This document shows, piece after piece, positions 19,113 to 29,542 of a DNA stretch of 64,000 nucleotides; position 1 is the first letter of the stretch; the number at the start of each line of letters is the position of its first letter. Position numbers and translations under genes: made by a program. The notes below the pieces were generated by a model. That model ran no database searches. It was not told where the DNA came from and saw only the letters and a list, made by a program, of their open reading frames with translations. Source of the stretch: CAWAMR01 sp963783095 (GTDB taxonomy: Bacteria; Planctomycetota; Planctomycetia; Gemmatales; Gemmataceae); contig CAWAMR010000014.1 of the NCBI GenBank assembly GCA_963783095.1, forward strand, positions 372,001 to 436,000. Direction: 5' to 3'.

Positions 19113-20813
19113 ATGAACACCCGCGATAACCTCGGCGGTATCATTCATACGTATCAAAAGTACGACCCGATTCACTTCCCCTCGCCGACCACTCCGCCGC
19201 CCGATCTGGCCACTCCCGCGATGGAACATCTCTTATTTTACGGCAATGCTCGGAAACTTACCCCCGAAGAATTGTGCGCGCCGTTCAGATCGATCCGACC
19301 CAGATTCGCGGCCTGGGTCCAAGTCTCGATGCCGTTCGCGAAATGCTGGAAGAACGCAAACGCAAAATTCTCGCCACCTACGAAACCGAAAAGGCCCAGG
19401 ACAGGCGAAGAAGATCTTCCACGAATCGGCAGCGCAGGTAAAACCACCGAAGAAGCTCGCCGATCGTTTTCAGGAGGCCGTCAAACAAGAACAGCTTCGC
19501 GATCTGGAAAATTTCTTTTACGCCGTGGGCGATGATCGCGACCCGTTTGCGAAGAATATCGTTCATCTCACCGAGAAACTCGGCGAGAAATACCAGGTCG
19601 ATGAACTGGCCGGCAAATACGACTTCACCGGCAGACAATCGATGACCGTTCCGAAGGCTCTGGAGATCAAGGAAGAACTGGAACTGATCGACAAGTTGCT
19701 CCAACAGATCGAGGAGGCCAAGAAAACGGCGCAGATCGGCATGATCGACATGGAGGAGTTATCGGAGTTCGCCGACGCCGGGCAAATGGAAGAATTGCGC
19801 GCTTTGCAGCAGCAGATCAACGAATACTTGCGCGAACAGGCGGAGCGTCAGGGAATCATGCGCGATCGCAAAGGGTTTCAACTGTCTCCGAAGGCCTTTC
19901 GGCTCTTCCAGTCTCGACTGCTGACGCACGATCTTCAATCAGCTGCAGGATTCTCGAACCGGCCGGCATCCCGAGGGCGTCGTCGGCGAAGGAGCCACCG
20001 AGATGCAGCGGACCAAGCCCTACGAATTCGGCGATTCCGTCTCGCACATGGACATCCCGGGCTCGATGATCAATGCCCTGTTGCGGCAAGGGGCCGGCAC
20101 TGCCGGTTCGACTCCGAATGGAAGACATCGTCATCCATCGCACCCGCAAGAATCCCAAGTGTGCCACCACGGTGCTGCTCGACATGAGCGGTTCGATGCG
20201 CTACGACGGTCTATACGTGAACGTCAAGCGCATGGGACTGGCCCTCGACGGCCTGATCCGCTCGGAATATCCGGGCGACTATTCTGCAGTTCATCGAGAT
20301 GTTCACTTTCGCCAAGCCGAGGCATATCTCCGAAGTGCCGAACCTGATGCCCAAGCCGGTGACGATCTTCGATCCGGTCGTCCGGCTCAAGGCCGACATG
20401 AGCGACCCAACATCAGCGAATTGCAATTCCGCCGCACTTCACCAACATCCAGCACGCCATGCAGCTTGGCCGGCGTTTCTTGACCGGGCAGGACACGCCC
20501 AATCGGCAAATGGTGCTCATCACCGACGGCCTGCCGACCGCTCACTTCGAAGGGAGCATGCTGTATCTGCTCTATCCGCCCGATCCCGCGGACCGAGGAG
20601 GCCACGATGCGCGAGGCCATGTTGTGCGCTGCGCGAGGGCATCACGATCAACATTTTTCTGCTGCAAAGCTGGAACCAGTCGGAGGAGGATGTGCGCTTC
20701 GCCTACGAATGGCCGAGACGACGAAGGGGCGCGTGATCTTCACGGCCGGTCGCGATCTGGATCGGTTCGTGGTGTGGGATTACATCAAGATGAGAAAGTC
20801 GATAGTATCATAA
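19113..20813 (+). CDS. VWA-domain protein (COG4867-like), many frameshifts
   Basis: This is a soluble protein of about 560 residues whose C-terminal third is a von Willebrand A domain. The MIDAS motif is DMSGSMRYDGLYVNVKRMGL and the rest includes MVLITDGLPTAHFEGSM and EGITINIFLLQSWNQSEEDV. The N-terminal part is helical and charged (KEELELIDKLLQQIEEAKKT, EELSEFADAGQMEELRALQQ). This arrangement fits the COG4867 group, often encoded near MoxR or magnesium-chelatase-like ATPases, though none is adjacent here. The frame shifts repeatedly (near 19275, 19400, 19945, 20110, 20285, 20435, 20600 and 20720), mostly in GC-rich DNA. Conservation on both sides of each shift points to sequence error. Confidence 0.72.
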
Positions 20814-20853
20814 GAACAGAGATTTTTGTCCCCAGATTATGCAGGAGAGAGCC

Positions 20854-21105
20854 ATGGTTTCAGAGAAGACAATTGACGTGGTGCGCAGGGCAAAGCAGTT
20901 GTACAAAGAAACGCTTCAGACCAAGTTGGAAGCGACCAACAAAGACGACTTTGTGGCCATCGAACCCGATACCGGCGATTATTTTTTCGGGAAGACGCTA
21001 AGCGAAGCAGTACAGGCTGCACGGAAAACGCACCCGGATCGCCTGACGTTTGTGATGCGAGTTGGCCACAAGGCAGCGGTGCATATCGGAGTCATGACTT
21101 CGTGA
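20854..21105 (+). CDS. Small conserved protein paired with retropepsin-like gene
   Basis: The 83-residue product begins MVSEKTIDVVRRAKQLYKET. AGGAGA about 7 bases upstream favours ATG 20854 over ATG 20839. It has a helical N-terminus and a beta-rich C-terminus (FVAIEPDTGDYFFGKTLSEA, then RLTFVMRVGHKAAVHIGV). I recognise no named domain. It resembles small partner proteins found beside clan AA aspartic proteases, and its stop overlaps the next start by 4 bases (GTGA). The pair therefore behaves like a coupled two-gene cassette. Confidence 0.65.
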   Translation: MVSEKTIDVVRRAKQLYKETLQTKLEATNKDDFVAIEPDTGDYFFGKTLSEAVQAARKTHPDRLTFVMRVGHKAAVHIGVMTS

Positions 21106-21464
21106 ATGGTACAGTTGATGAATTTGGTCGCGCACTGGTAACACTGGCCATCCGCGCCAATCACGTCGCGGAACCGACAGCAATTCAGGCTTGGGTCGAC
21201 ACGGCATTTACCGGCGAACTGGTGATGCCGCGGCGAATGATCGAAGCTGCGCAGTTGGAGCAATCCGCCGGAATCGATGCACGGCTGGCCGATGGCAAAG
21301 CAGTGACATTGGAGTCGTACACGTGCATTGTGAATTGGTTCGGTGAAGACGTTTCGGTCGAAGTGATCGCAAACGACGGCGAGTATCCCTTGCTCGGTAT
21401 TGCGTTGTTGATCGGCCACCGATTGGTCGTTGATTACAAAGCGAAAACGGTTGAAATAATATAG
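21102..21464 (+). CDS. Clan AA retropepsin-like aspartic protease
   Basis: The 120-residue protein carries the retropepsin-like active-site segment VDTAFTGELVMP, with Asp followed by Thr/Gly in the DTxxTG pattern typical of the AF_0612-type clan AA family. A second hydrophobic strand region (EYPLLGIALLIGHRLVVDYK) provides the fold's psi loop. Such proteins work as dimers. The start is a GTG overlapping the preceding TGA. The function in bacteria is poorly known; coupling with a small partner gene suggests a toxin-antitoxin-like or regulatory cassette, which is inference only. Confidence 0.75.
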   Translation: MNGTVDEFGRALVTLAIRANHVAEPTAIQAWVDTAFTGELVMPRRMIEAAQLEQSAGIDARLADGKAVTLESYTCIVNWFGEDVSVEVIANDGEYPLLGIALLIGHRLVVDYKAKTVEII

Positions 21465-21492
21465 CCAGACAATTGCCAAACGAGGCGCATAT

Positions 21493-22074
21493 ATGGACAT
21501 TGATACGATTGAAGTTCCTCCCATTCAGCGCTTGCGGTGGAATCAATACATGTGGGACGGAGAGATTAAGTTGCCGTCGTGGGCTGGGTTTCAAATACGT
21601 CGCGGGAATTATGGTGCCGCAAGTTCTGACCAAGTGTCCGACGGTTCGGCATTGTTGAGCCTTAAATCACAGGACAATAAACCTGAACCGCCCACGGCCG
21701 AACAAATATCGGCCTTTCGCTATCTACTCGATCATGAGTCGCATATAGCAGCAGCCGTACTGCAAGCTATCTTCGAAAAGTATCCGGAAGACAAGGACGC
21801 CTATCTCGGCGCTTATGATAACGAGGATGAAGTTGAATTGCCCGACCTTCTCGAGCCAGCGGACCTGTGTACTCTTATCGGATTATCGCATGTGCATGTA
21901 TTGTTCCAAGCGCATAAAGGTGCTGCTTACATCGGTTTCGAGTTCGGATGTGTTTGGGAAGAGGAACATGGTCTTGGCGTCATGACCCACCAAGGGCGGA
22001 TCGTCAAAGTTGGAGGTGCCGATACATCCTTTTTGTGGTGGATCGCGGATCGGGACTCCAAGTCTTCCAGGTAG
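21493..22074 (+). CDS. DUF6985-like protein, possible immunity-type fold
   Basis: This 193-residue soluble protein ends with YIGFEFGCVWEEEHGLGVMT, then HQGRIVKVGGADTSFLWWIA. That end resembles a family (I believe DUF6985) with a Trp-rich C-terminal signature, found scattered in bacteria and sometimes beside polymorphic toxin systems. The N-terminus has no signal peptide. It follows the retropepsin pair by 28 bases on the same strand. No toxin gene is nearby, so an immunity role is only a possibility. Confidence 0.6.
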   Translation: MDIDTIEVPPIQRLRWNQYMWDGEIKLPSWAGFQIRRGNYGAASSDQVSDGSALLSLKSQDNKPEPPTAEQISAFRYLLDHESHIAAAVLQAIFEKYPEDKDAYLGAYDNEDEVELPDLLEPADLCTLIGLSHVHVLFQAHKGAAYIGFEFGCVWEEEHGLGVMTHQGRIVKVGGADTSFLWWIADRDSKSSR

Positions 22075-22157
22075 AAACCATCTACTCGATGTGCCGGTAC
22101 TGGAGAGGAACATTGACCAATAACCATCATTGCCCAACATCGCAATGAACCGCTGGA

Positions 22158-23527
22158 TTACCGTTGCTGCAGCTTCTTTCCTACTTCTTCGATCTCTTCC
22201 CGACCTTCAAACCGGTCGCCCTCCATAACCGTGTTATCGATCGACACTTCCTGCGTGTGTCGTGCCGCATATTCCGGTCCTAAAACATCAACCACCGTTG
22301 GATTCGTTTGAGGCCACCGGGGTGGTGCGAAGTAGCCTTCCACAACGGTCGCCTGCTCCCGATATTCAGGATACTGCATCAGAAAATCATGCAGCTTCTT
22401 GAGCCGATAGTGCGGAATCGTGGCGATAGAGATGGTGCGGTAAGTGATAGTCCTGACCCATCGGAAACACCGCGAAGTTGATCAGCGGTGCCAAGAGAAA
22501 TGTGCGGGTGTTGGTCAGCTTGCCCCGGTCGCCGTTGCCGTGCTGAACCAGTTGCCGAAGAATCATGAAGAACGAGAACGAAGTAAACAACGGCACCAGC
22601 CAAAGCAGCACGTAGATCAACACGGCGGGGTAACGCAGTGAGTTAGGTTATCACCGCCAGACCCACAAACAACGCAGTTAGGTAACCGAGGCGCAGCATC
22701 GTCATGTAACGCAACGGCATCACCGGATGCACCCGACTTTGATGGAACTTGCTGTCGGGTAGTCGATAGTACACGAGGCAAATCGCCAGCCCACATCGCC
22801 GTTGGAACAACCCACAGCCAAAGTGGATCCGCCAGGTAGAAGAGACTGACCAGTGATCCGATCAAGCCCAAAAGATACAGAATGCCGACCCGCACCGCAA
22901 CTTTCGAGGGCTTTCGACCTGCTTGAAAAGATAGGGGTTCTTATCGGTTCCAGTCGCATTGTAGGCCGCTCGTATCCGGATAAAGCGGATCAGGCTGCGG
23001 GATCCAGAGTTGTCTACAGGAATTGAGCAGAATGACTTCCTTGCGCAGCGAGGGGGAAATTCAGCCAGTGCCCACTCGTCTTGAGCTGCGAAATATCCGG
23101 GTCGCGGTCGGGATCGTTGACGAACTGGTGATGGGCCAGATGTTGCAGCCTATAGTGATGCGTGCTGCTGAACAAGCGGGAACATGGTCAGCAGATCGGA
23201 AGCCAGATCATTTAACAGGCGATTCTTGAAGAGGATATGATGCACCCCTTCGTGGGCCAGCCCGCTCAATTGATGCTGGCCCGCGCCGATCAGGATGATC
23301 GCCACCAGGGTGATCGGCACGTTCCACCAGAATGAGAAATCCTCAGTTTGCTGATAGACATAGAAGGTGATCGTTCCGCCAATCACCAGGGCAAGATAAA
23401 GATAGGTTCGAAGAAGGTAAAGCCAGTTACGGAAGTTGCTGGTCTTGCGCAGGTCTTGCAAAGCAGCCTTCAGCGCAGAATCGTTGAGTACGCGAGTAGG
23501 GTGTGGTTCGAGAGTGGCAACTGACAT
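22158..23527 (-). CDS. Membrane fatty acid desaturase, frameshifted
   Basis: This is a membrane-bound di-iron fatty acid desaturase or hydroxylase of about 455 residues. All three histidine boxes are visible: HEGVHH (after SGLA), HLAHHQFVND, and a third box in QDYHLPHHLY. TM segments include LYLALVIGGTITFYVYQQ, LYLLGLIGSLVSLFYLADPL and LLWLVPLFTSFSFFMILRQL. The C-terminus is a soluble tail (TVVEGYFAPPRWPQTNPTVV). Frame breaks occur near 23165, 23000, 22960, 22790, 22630 and 22400. Because all iron ligands survive, the gene is probably functional and the breaks are errors. It introduces a double bond into acyl chains; regiochemistry cannot be predicted. Confidence 0.82.
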
Positions 23528-23582
23528 CTGGAAATTTCCGTGTGGGTCGGGGAATTATTTCTGCATTCAGCCTTTCTAAAGA

Positions 23583-23707
23583 GTCACGCTTCGCGTGACC
23601 GAGGCGAACCCGATGCGTTAGCTTCGGGGTAAACTACCAGACTCCGCGACTTTAAGCCCACCCCGGAGCTAACGCACCGGGTTCGCCTCGCTCTTGCGAG
23701 GCAAGAG
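23583..23707. repeat. Triple palindrome (REP-like element)
   Basis: The main arms are 23601-23630 and 23660-23689, which carry a GAGGCGAACCCG core and pair with a few mismatches over 30 bases. A small perfect hairpin stands at each side: 23583-23599 (GTCACGCTTCGCGTGAC) and 23691-23707 (CTCTTGCGAGGCAAGAG). Three nested or adjacent palindromes in 125 bases suggest a repetitive extragenic palindromic element upstream of the desaturase gene. Confidence 0.8.
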
Positions 23708-23757
23708 CTTGTGGCTTCAGATAGGCTGGATGTAGTAAATTGATCCGAATGTCGCGA

Positions 23758-24579
23758 TCAAGAAGGCTTGCTCATTTCCAGATGCTCGTACAGTTTCTTG
23801 ATCCTACGGCAAATCATTCGATCGAGCATTTTTGGTAGCCAGCGGTGCATTCGCAGCATCCATTTGGCATCCGATCCGATCACGACTTCCTTGCGGTTTT
23901 TGCGAATGGCCTTGATGATCTTTGCAGCTACTGCTTCCGCAGGCATTCCCTTGTCGTAATCGATCTTCGCTTTCCCTTCATTGCGAAGCATGTGATCGCG
24001 CAGATCAGTCTTGGTCAACCCAGGAATGATTAGTACGACGTCGATATCAAAGCGTGCCATCTCAGCTCGCCAGGCCTCGCTGATGCCACATAGGGCGAAC
24101 TTGCTGGCGGAATATTCCGGCCAGGCGGGCATCGCCTTTCGGCCGCACATCGACGACACGTTCACGATGGCGGGCTCGTTGCCGCCCGTCAAATGAGGAA
24201 TCGCAAGCCGGGTTAGCTCGACCGGTGCGAAAAGGTTGACTTCCATCACTTCGCGCATCACGTGCTCATCGGAAGTGTCGAACTGGCCCCAACTTGCGAT
24301 GCCGGCATTGTTGATGAGCAAGTCAATGCCGCCGAGTTTCTCAACCGCAGTTTGTATAATGCGCGTCCGATCTCCTTCGACCGTCACATCCGCGGGAACG
24401 ACGATGACCTTGCCGCCCATGGCGGAAAGTGAGCGAGCCAGTTCCTCAAGTTTTTCAGCGCTGCGCGCGGCGAGAACCAGATGTGAACCTGCCTGCGCGA
24501 GTGCCTCCGCCAGAGCACGACCAATCCCTGATGATGCCCCCGTCAGAATCACTCGTTTGCCGGTGATGGTGCGAGCCAT
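23758..24579 (-). CDS. Short-chain dehydrogenase/reductase
   Basis: This 273-residue classical SDR has the cofactor loop TGASSGIGRALAEALAQAG, NNAG in LLINNAGIASWGQ, the catalytic Ser in NVSSMCGRKA and the YxxxK motif in YSASKFALCG. The C-terminus is basic and may contact membrane (RMHRWLPKMLDRMICRRIKK). ATG 24579 is preferred over the TTG two codons upstream. The arrangement resembles lipid- or ketone-reducing SDRs, and the neighbouring desaturase makes a lipid substrate possible but unproven. It is similar in type to the SDR at 35245. Confidence 0.9.
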   Translation of the reverse strand: MARTITGKRVILTGASSGIGRALAEALAQAGSHLVLAARSAEKLEELARSLSAMGGKVIVVPADVTVEGDRTRIIQTAVEKLGGIDLLINNAGIASWGQFDTSDEHVMREVMEVNLFAPVELTRLAIPHLTGGNEPAIVNVSSMCGRKAMPAWPEYSASKFALCGISEAWRAEMARFDIDVVLIIPGLTKTDLRDHMLRNEGKAKIDYDKGMPAEAVAAKIIKAIRKNRKEVVIGSDAKWMLRMHRWLPKMLDRMICRRIKKLYEHLEMSKPS

Positions 24580-24809
24580 TCTCAACCTTGATCGAAGGGG
24601 AAAAAGAAATTTTTCTCATTTTACGCAGTCTGCCCAATCTACGGAAGAGAATTCAGCACTATCGTTGGCGATTGAAAGGCTCCCGCGATCGTTACTACCC
24701 GCAAAGATCGCATCTTCGATTCAATTGGGCTTCACTTGTAAGGGTTTTAATCGATAGACTCTGCGAAAAGGAAGCAGACAGCAGTCATGACCGACATGGA
24801 TGTTACCTC

Positions 24810-26043
24810 ATGCAATGGCTTTTGATCGGCTACATGTTTCTGTTTATCCACCGCCCCTTCGAGGTCTGGCAAGTCCTCGGGGATATGCACTTCGAGCGCA
24901 TCTACATCGGTGCAGTCATGCTCTACTGGTGCGTGTATCCCAACAAGCGCTGGATCCCCAATTCTCAGCATCGCTCTTACGTCTTTTTTGCCGTCGCGGT
25001 GCTCCTGTGTTGGGGATTATCGCCGTGGCTGGATGCCGGACAGGTTACGGTCGAGAATTGGTTCAAGATTGTCGTCTTTTATGTTCTCTTTGTCACGGTG
25101 GCGCACGATGAAAAGATGCTCAAACAGTTCGCCTACGGCTTTCTCTTTGTGATGGGTCTGTACATGACGCATTCACTCAAGGAGTTTGTCGCCGGCCGGC
25201 ACACCTACCGCATGAGCATTGTCCGCATGATCGGCGTCGATACCTCTCTGGGCGATCCCAATTCCTTCGGCGCGAGTATTGTCTTTGCTTTACCGTTTGT
25301 CACGGCGATATGGAACACAACGAAGTCGCGCTTCATTCGTTTCTGTGTCATCAACTACGTTTGCTTATCGTGCGGCTGCATCATGCTGACCGGTTCGCGG
25401 TCGTCGTTTATCGGGATGCTGGTTTGGTGGTCGATCTTGCTATGGCGCAGCAAACATCGATTCATGGGCTTTTCGTTGGCGATCTCTGCTGCCCCCATCA
25501 TCTTCCTGGCATTGCCGGACTCCTTGCAGAATCGCTTTGAAACGATCATCAATCCGGATGTGGGGCCCGAAAACGCCAAACAATCCGGCGACGGAAGGCT
25601 CGAAGGATTGCAAAACGGCTTTATGCTCTGGGGTCGAAACCCGCTGACGGGAATTGGTCCCGGCGCATGGCTGCGCAACCGGCAGCCCGATCGAATCCCA
25701 TAATCTGTACGGGCAACTCGTCGGCGAGATGGGCACGATCGGGCTGGTGGCGTTCATCTCAATACTGATGTGTTTCTGGTCGAATCTGCGCTGGATGAAG
25801 CAATTTCGCCGGCGGCATCCCGAACGAGCGCACGAGTTTTCGTTTTATCTGTGTGACTCCATTGCCATAAGTCTTTTCATGCTGCTGTTGATGGGAAATT
25901 TCGGGCACAATCTCTTCCGTCATAACTGGCTGTGGTATGGAGGATTTGTCATTATCGCCCGCTATTGCGTGGAATCGCGGAGGAAACCTCGAGATGCAAG
26001 CATCTTTTCCGCGCGAGTGACATGGAAGCCGGGGGCAACTTGA
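24810..26043 (+). CDS. O-antigen ligase/polymerase-like membrane protein, one frameshift
   Basis: This polytopic membrane protein of about 410 residues belongs to the Wzy_C/O-antigen ligase class. TM segments include IYIGAVMLYWCVYP, VFFAVAVLLCWGLSPWL and FSLAISAAPIIFLALPDSLQ. The large periplasmic loop (RLEGLQNGFMLWGRNPLTGI, then GPGAW and SHNLYGQLVGEMGTIG) is the signature region with the conserved His. The frame breaks near 25672, between GPGAW and the ESHNLYGQ segment. The start at 24810 follows a weak site; the frame is open further upstream to 24588, but that part is not hydrophobic. It probably joins surface polysaccharide units. Confidence 0.8.
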
Positions 26044-26083
26044 GATAAATGCTCCAGTGATGCCATCGACAATCGCCAAACGA

Positions 26084-27350
26084 TCATTCCTTGATCGTGA
26101 CGGTGACCTGGATCGGCTTGTCGTCGCGCACCAGAGTCAAAGTCGTTTTCCCCTCGATCACGGCTCGGCGCAGGGCGCAACGAAAACGCTCCGGCATTTC
26201 GCTTCTTGTGAAGCCTCCCATCTGGGTGATATTAGCGGGAAATTCAATGGTGACGTCGTCTACCGCACGAATGCGATCGCCAACTTTACAGCCCGCCAAG
26301 GCAAATGCTTTCGCGCCATCGAGTTTGGAGATTTCGACGGCACCGTCTTTGGAGAAGGCATCAATCCCGATCTGCCATGTTTCAAACCATTGGATGAAGT
26401 CGAGTGGTTTGAGTTCCTTCTCTTTGATGATCCATTTTCCCTTCGTCTCAATCTTGGGGTCGTCGCGCGATGGCTTGGGATGAAATGATGATGGAGTTGT
26501 TCACTTCCGTCAAGCGCGGGAGCGTGCCTCGACAAATGACGATACTATTGTTCAGTTTCATTTCGCTGGTGGCAGCAGGATAGTTGCCCGACGCGATTAC
26601 CAGTGAGCCAAAAATGCTTTCATTGAGATCAGAAGTATTGTAATGCTTTGCCAAATGGTAGTCGTTATGAGTGAGGACAACCGAATCAATCACCTGGCGA
26701 AACTTCACTTTCCCAAAACAAATGACAATGCCTTTCATCTCTCGGCTCACCACCTGATTGGCCCGAACACAACCTGTGAAGTCCATTCCAGAGTGGGTGG
26801 CATCAAACCTGGTACTCTCCCACTGAAAACGTTCAACCCGCCGATTCCGGATGAAATCTTCAACTGTGGTTTCTGCTGGAAGAACCGGTTTGTCAAAATC
26901 TTTTTGATAGAACTGAACGGCTTTTTCTCGCACGATGGAGCTGACATCGAGAACTGCTTGCCAGTACTTCAGGTCATAAGCGGGAGGTTCGATGGCCAGG
27001 AGTTGTTCCATAGCCAACTCAATCTTGCCGATCCTGGCAAACTCTTTGGCGCGCTCGAGCATCTTGGGCGTATAGAGTTTCCTGCCGCGACTGGCTATGA
27101 CCTTACTGAGCCGAGCTGTCAATTCAGGATTTGCATTGGCATACGCCGCACGCAAATAAGGATATGCTGCCGTGAACTCAGCTCGCAGTTCACTTTCCGC
27201 CGCAATGCGTTCTTTGTCGTCCTTGCTTCCGAGTTGCTTGATAAGGCTTTCGATTTTCGGATTGGCAGGAAGCTCGACTTTGCCTGGCTGTGACATGCTC
27301 GAACATTCAAGCAGCGGTACCAAACAACACGCATATAGTAATCGACTCAT
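26084..27350 (-). CDS. Secreted HEAT-like plus PDZ protein, copy 1
   Basis: This exported protein of about 420 residues has AGGAG upstream of ATG 27350 and a short signal sequence. Residues about 28-90 form a HEAT-like helical pair (IESLIKQLGSKDDKERIAAE). A middle domain is strand-rich and contains repeated Ile/Val-Val-Ile stretches (NNSIVICRGTLPRL, EVNNSIIISSQAIA). The C-terminal 75 residues are PDZ-like (FALAGCKVGDRIRAVDDVTI). A frameshift near 26460 separates the middle from the PDZ-like part. It is a tandem paralogue of the next gene upstream on the same strand. The middle domain matches no family I know. Confidence 0.7.
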
Positions 27351-27404
27351 CGGTCGCTCCTGAACATCAACCGACCCATAAGATATTGGACGATTCGACC
27401 GATT

Positions 27405-28587
27405 CTATTCTTTGATTTCGACCGAAATTTCAAGCGTTTTCTTGCCTCGAACAAGGGCCAATACGACCTTGCCTTTAATGACTCCGCGGCGAAGCGCCAG
27501 CGAAATTGCTCCACGGTTTCAATGTCGGTATCGTTCACAGCGCGTACTTCATCACCAATTTTGCACCCTGCTCGGGCAAATTCCTTGGTGGGTTCGAGGT
27601 TGGAGATTTCGACCACCCTGTTATTGGTTACTTCAATTCCAAGTTGAATAGTCTCAAACCACCGGATGAAATTGAGTGGTTTGGCTTCGTTTTCTTGGAT
27701 GATCCACTTGCCGTCGTATTGGGTCGATCGGTCGCGAACGATGTTCTCCGACGAGATAACGATGGAATTCTTCACGCTCAAAATGCATGGAATATCCCGC
27801 CGACAAATGATGATACTGCCATTCGCCCTTATCGAGGTCCGGTGGAAATGATTATCCGATGCGATCAACAGTGTACCAATAACGCTTTCGCCAGTCTGAT
27901 ATGCATCGTGCGTGAGCGCGACAGAACCATTGAGACTTCCGAATTGAAGTCTTGGTGAAATTACAATTCCCTGCATCCTGCCGCCGCGAACCCCTTCCGC
28001 GCGAATACAACCATCGAAGTGACCCGATCTAGGCGAAAACGGACCGTCAACACTAACCCAATCCAGCCTGTTTTGTTGCCGTTTCTCGAAAAAGTCTGCG
28101 ACGGTAGTTTCAGGCAGCAGAACAGGCTTGTCGAAGTCTTTCTTGTAGAACTGAACGGCCTTTTCCCGCACTAGGGAACCGACATCGAGGACGGTTTGCC
28201 AGAAACTTTCATCGTGAATGGGGGGTTCGATCGCAAGAAGTTGTTCGATTGCCAATTCAATCTTGCCGACTTTGGCGAATTCCTTCGGCGCTCAAGCATC
28301 TTGGGCGAATAAGCTTGCTTGCGGGTGCTTGCCAAGATTGATTTGAGCCGTTCGACCACCTCAGGATCGGCGGAAGCGAGAGCCGCTTTGAGGTAGGGAA
28401 TCGCTTCCGGAAGTGCGCGCAATTGATTCTGAGCTTCTTCGCGATCTTTGTACTTCTTGCTTCCAAGCTGGTTGATCAGTTTCTCGATTCTCGGGTTGTC
28501 AGGCAGATCGGTATACGGCGGAGCACACAGCCCGGAAGCGCAGATAACCAAGATCAGCAGAATGGTCAAAAAGAGTAAACGAGTCAT
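27405..28587 (-). CDS. Secreted HEAT-like plus PDZ protein, copy 2
   Basis: This protein of about 395 residues is a close paralogue of the one at 26084-27350. It shares the signal peptide, the HEAT-like unit (IEKLINQLGSKKYKDREEAQ), the segment KAVQFYKKDFDKPVLLPETT, the strand-rich middle (SVIGTLLIASDNHFHR, SVKNSIVISSENIV) and the C-terminal PDZ-like region (FARAGCKIGDEVRAVNDTDI). Frame breaks occur near 28290 (after SPKMLER) and near 27490, just before the true C-terminus LVRGKKTLEISVEIKE. The ATG at 28587 follows GGAGC. Both copies point the same way and may form one transcript. Periplasmic scaffolding or protein-quality roles are speculative. Confidence 0.7.
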
Positions 28588-28755
28588 CACTGCTCCAGAA
28601 AATGGCTATTGCATGAACGATCACCGGTGTGAGTGGCCATATTCCCGGTACTCGTGGCGGCGACTGGATTTGCGGGCCCGAGCAGCTTCGCTCAGCTTAC
28701 CGCGGCTACCACGACGGTCGGAACTCGAACGGAGGGTTCCGGGTCATTTGCGAGC

Positions 28756-29424
28756 TCACTCCTTCCGGTGCCCCTTGACGACAAGCCCGAAGCCCAGCGT
28801 CGTTTTCTCATTCGCAGCGGTAATGGTTCGTTTCACGTTTACCACAAAGATACCATCGCCCTTGCTCGCCAACGTCGGCTCAGCGCCGGGTCTCGGATTG
28901 GGGAACAGCAACAAGACCGCAGGGTGCGTCGAACCATGAACCTCACCGCTCAAATCGATGAGCGATTTCACTTCCATCAGCGCGGGTGAAGTATCCTTGC
29001 CTGGAGGACACAGCAGACAGAACTCGGTGTGGGGCGCTGTGCCCATGTGGTCGCTGTCCGTTGGCTGATAGCCCAGACGAAGCGTATAGATACCGGCGGG
29101 GATTTGCTGCTTGCGAAAGTCAGTCCACTTCTGCGGCAACTGGATGGCACCGATCAGCGTGCTGGGTGGAATTTCGCGGTACGTCAGGCCGTTTTTCACT
29201 TGTTCCGGGGCGGCCTTGGCAGGGATCTCTTTGCGAAGCCAAATGGTGCAATGGATTGCGCCCTTACCATCCTTCACCTGAATCGCCTCTTCGTCGAGCA
29301 GCGCGCTTATGGTCTTATCCAACTCCGTCGGGATAGCGACTTTTTCCTGTTTGACAGTCAGCTTCCCTTCGTCCGCAATAGCGAAAGATGGCAGTAGGAG
29401 CAGAATGGCGATGCGGTAAGTCAT
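28756..29424 (-). CDS. Secreted hypothetical protein
   Basis: This 222-residue protein has a clear signal peptide (TYRIAILLLLPSFAIA). The mature part is a beta-rich domain containing PQKWTDFRKQQIPAGIYTLR and the downstream segment DHMGTAPHTEFCLLCPPGKD. It ends with VKRTITAANEKTTLGFGLVV. Similar sequences are frequent in planctomycetes and are annotated as hypothetical. The invariant-looking Cys pair in FCLLCPP could bind metal or form a disulfide. The function is unknown. Confidence 0.75.
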   Translation of the reverse strand: MTYRIAILLLLPSFAIADEGKLTVKQEKVAIPTELDKTISALLDEEAIQVKDGKGAIHCTIWLRKEIPAKAAPEQVKNGLTYREIPPSTLIGAIQLPQKWTDFRKQQIPAGIYTLRLGYQPTDSDHMGTAPHTEFCLLCPPGKDTSPALMEVKSLIDLSGEVHGSTHPAVLLLFPNPRPGAEPTLASKGDGIFVVNVKRTITAANEKTTLGFGLVVKGHRKE

Positions 29425-29542
29425 GCACGGATTTCCTGAAAAAAATCGTTTCGCCGGGGCATTGCCGGTATAGTTTCAATACAGAAGGCGTCAACCCCAG
29501 CCAAGCATTCTTTGGTTGTCATTGATTGAGCAGGAGAAACTC

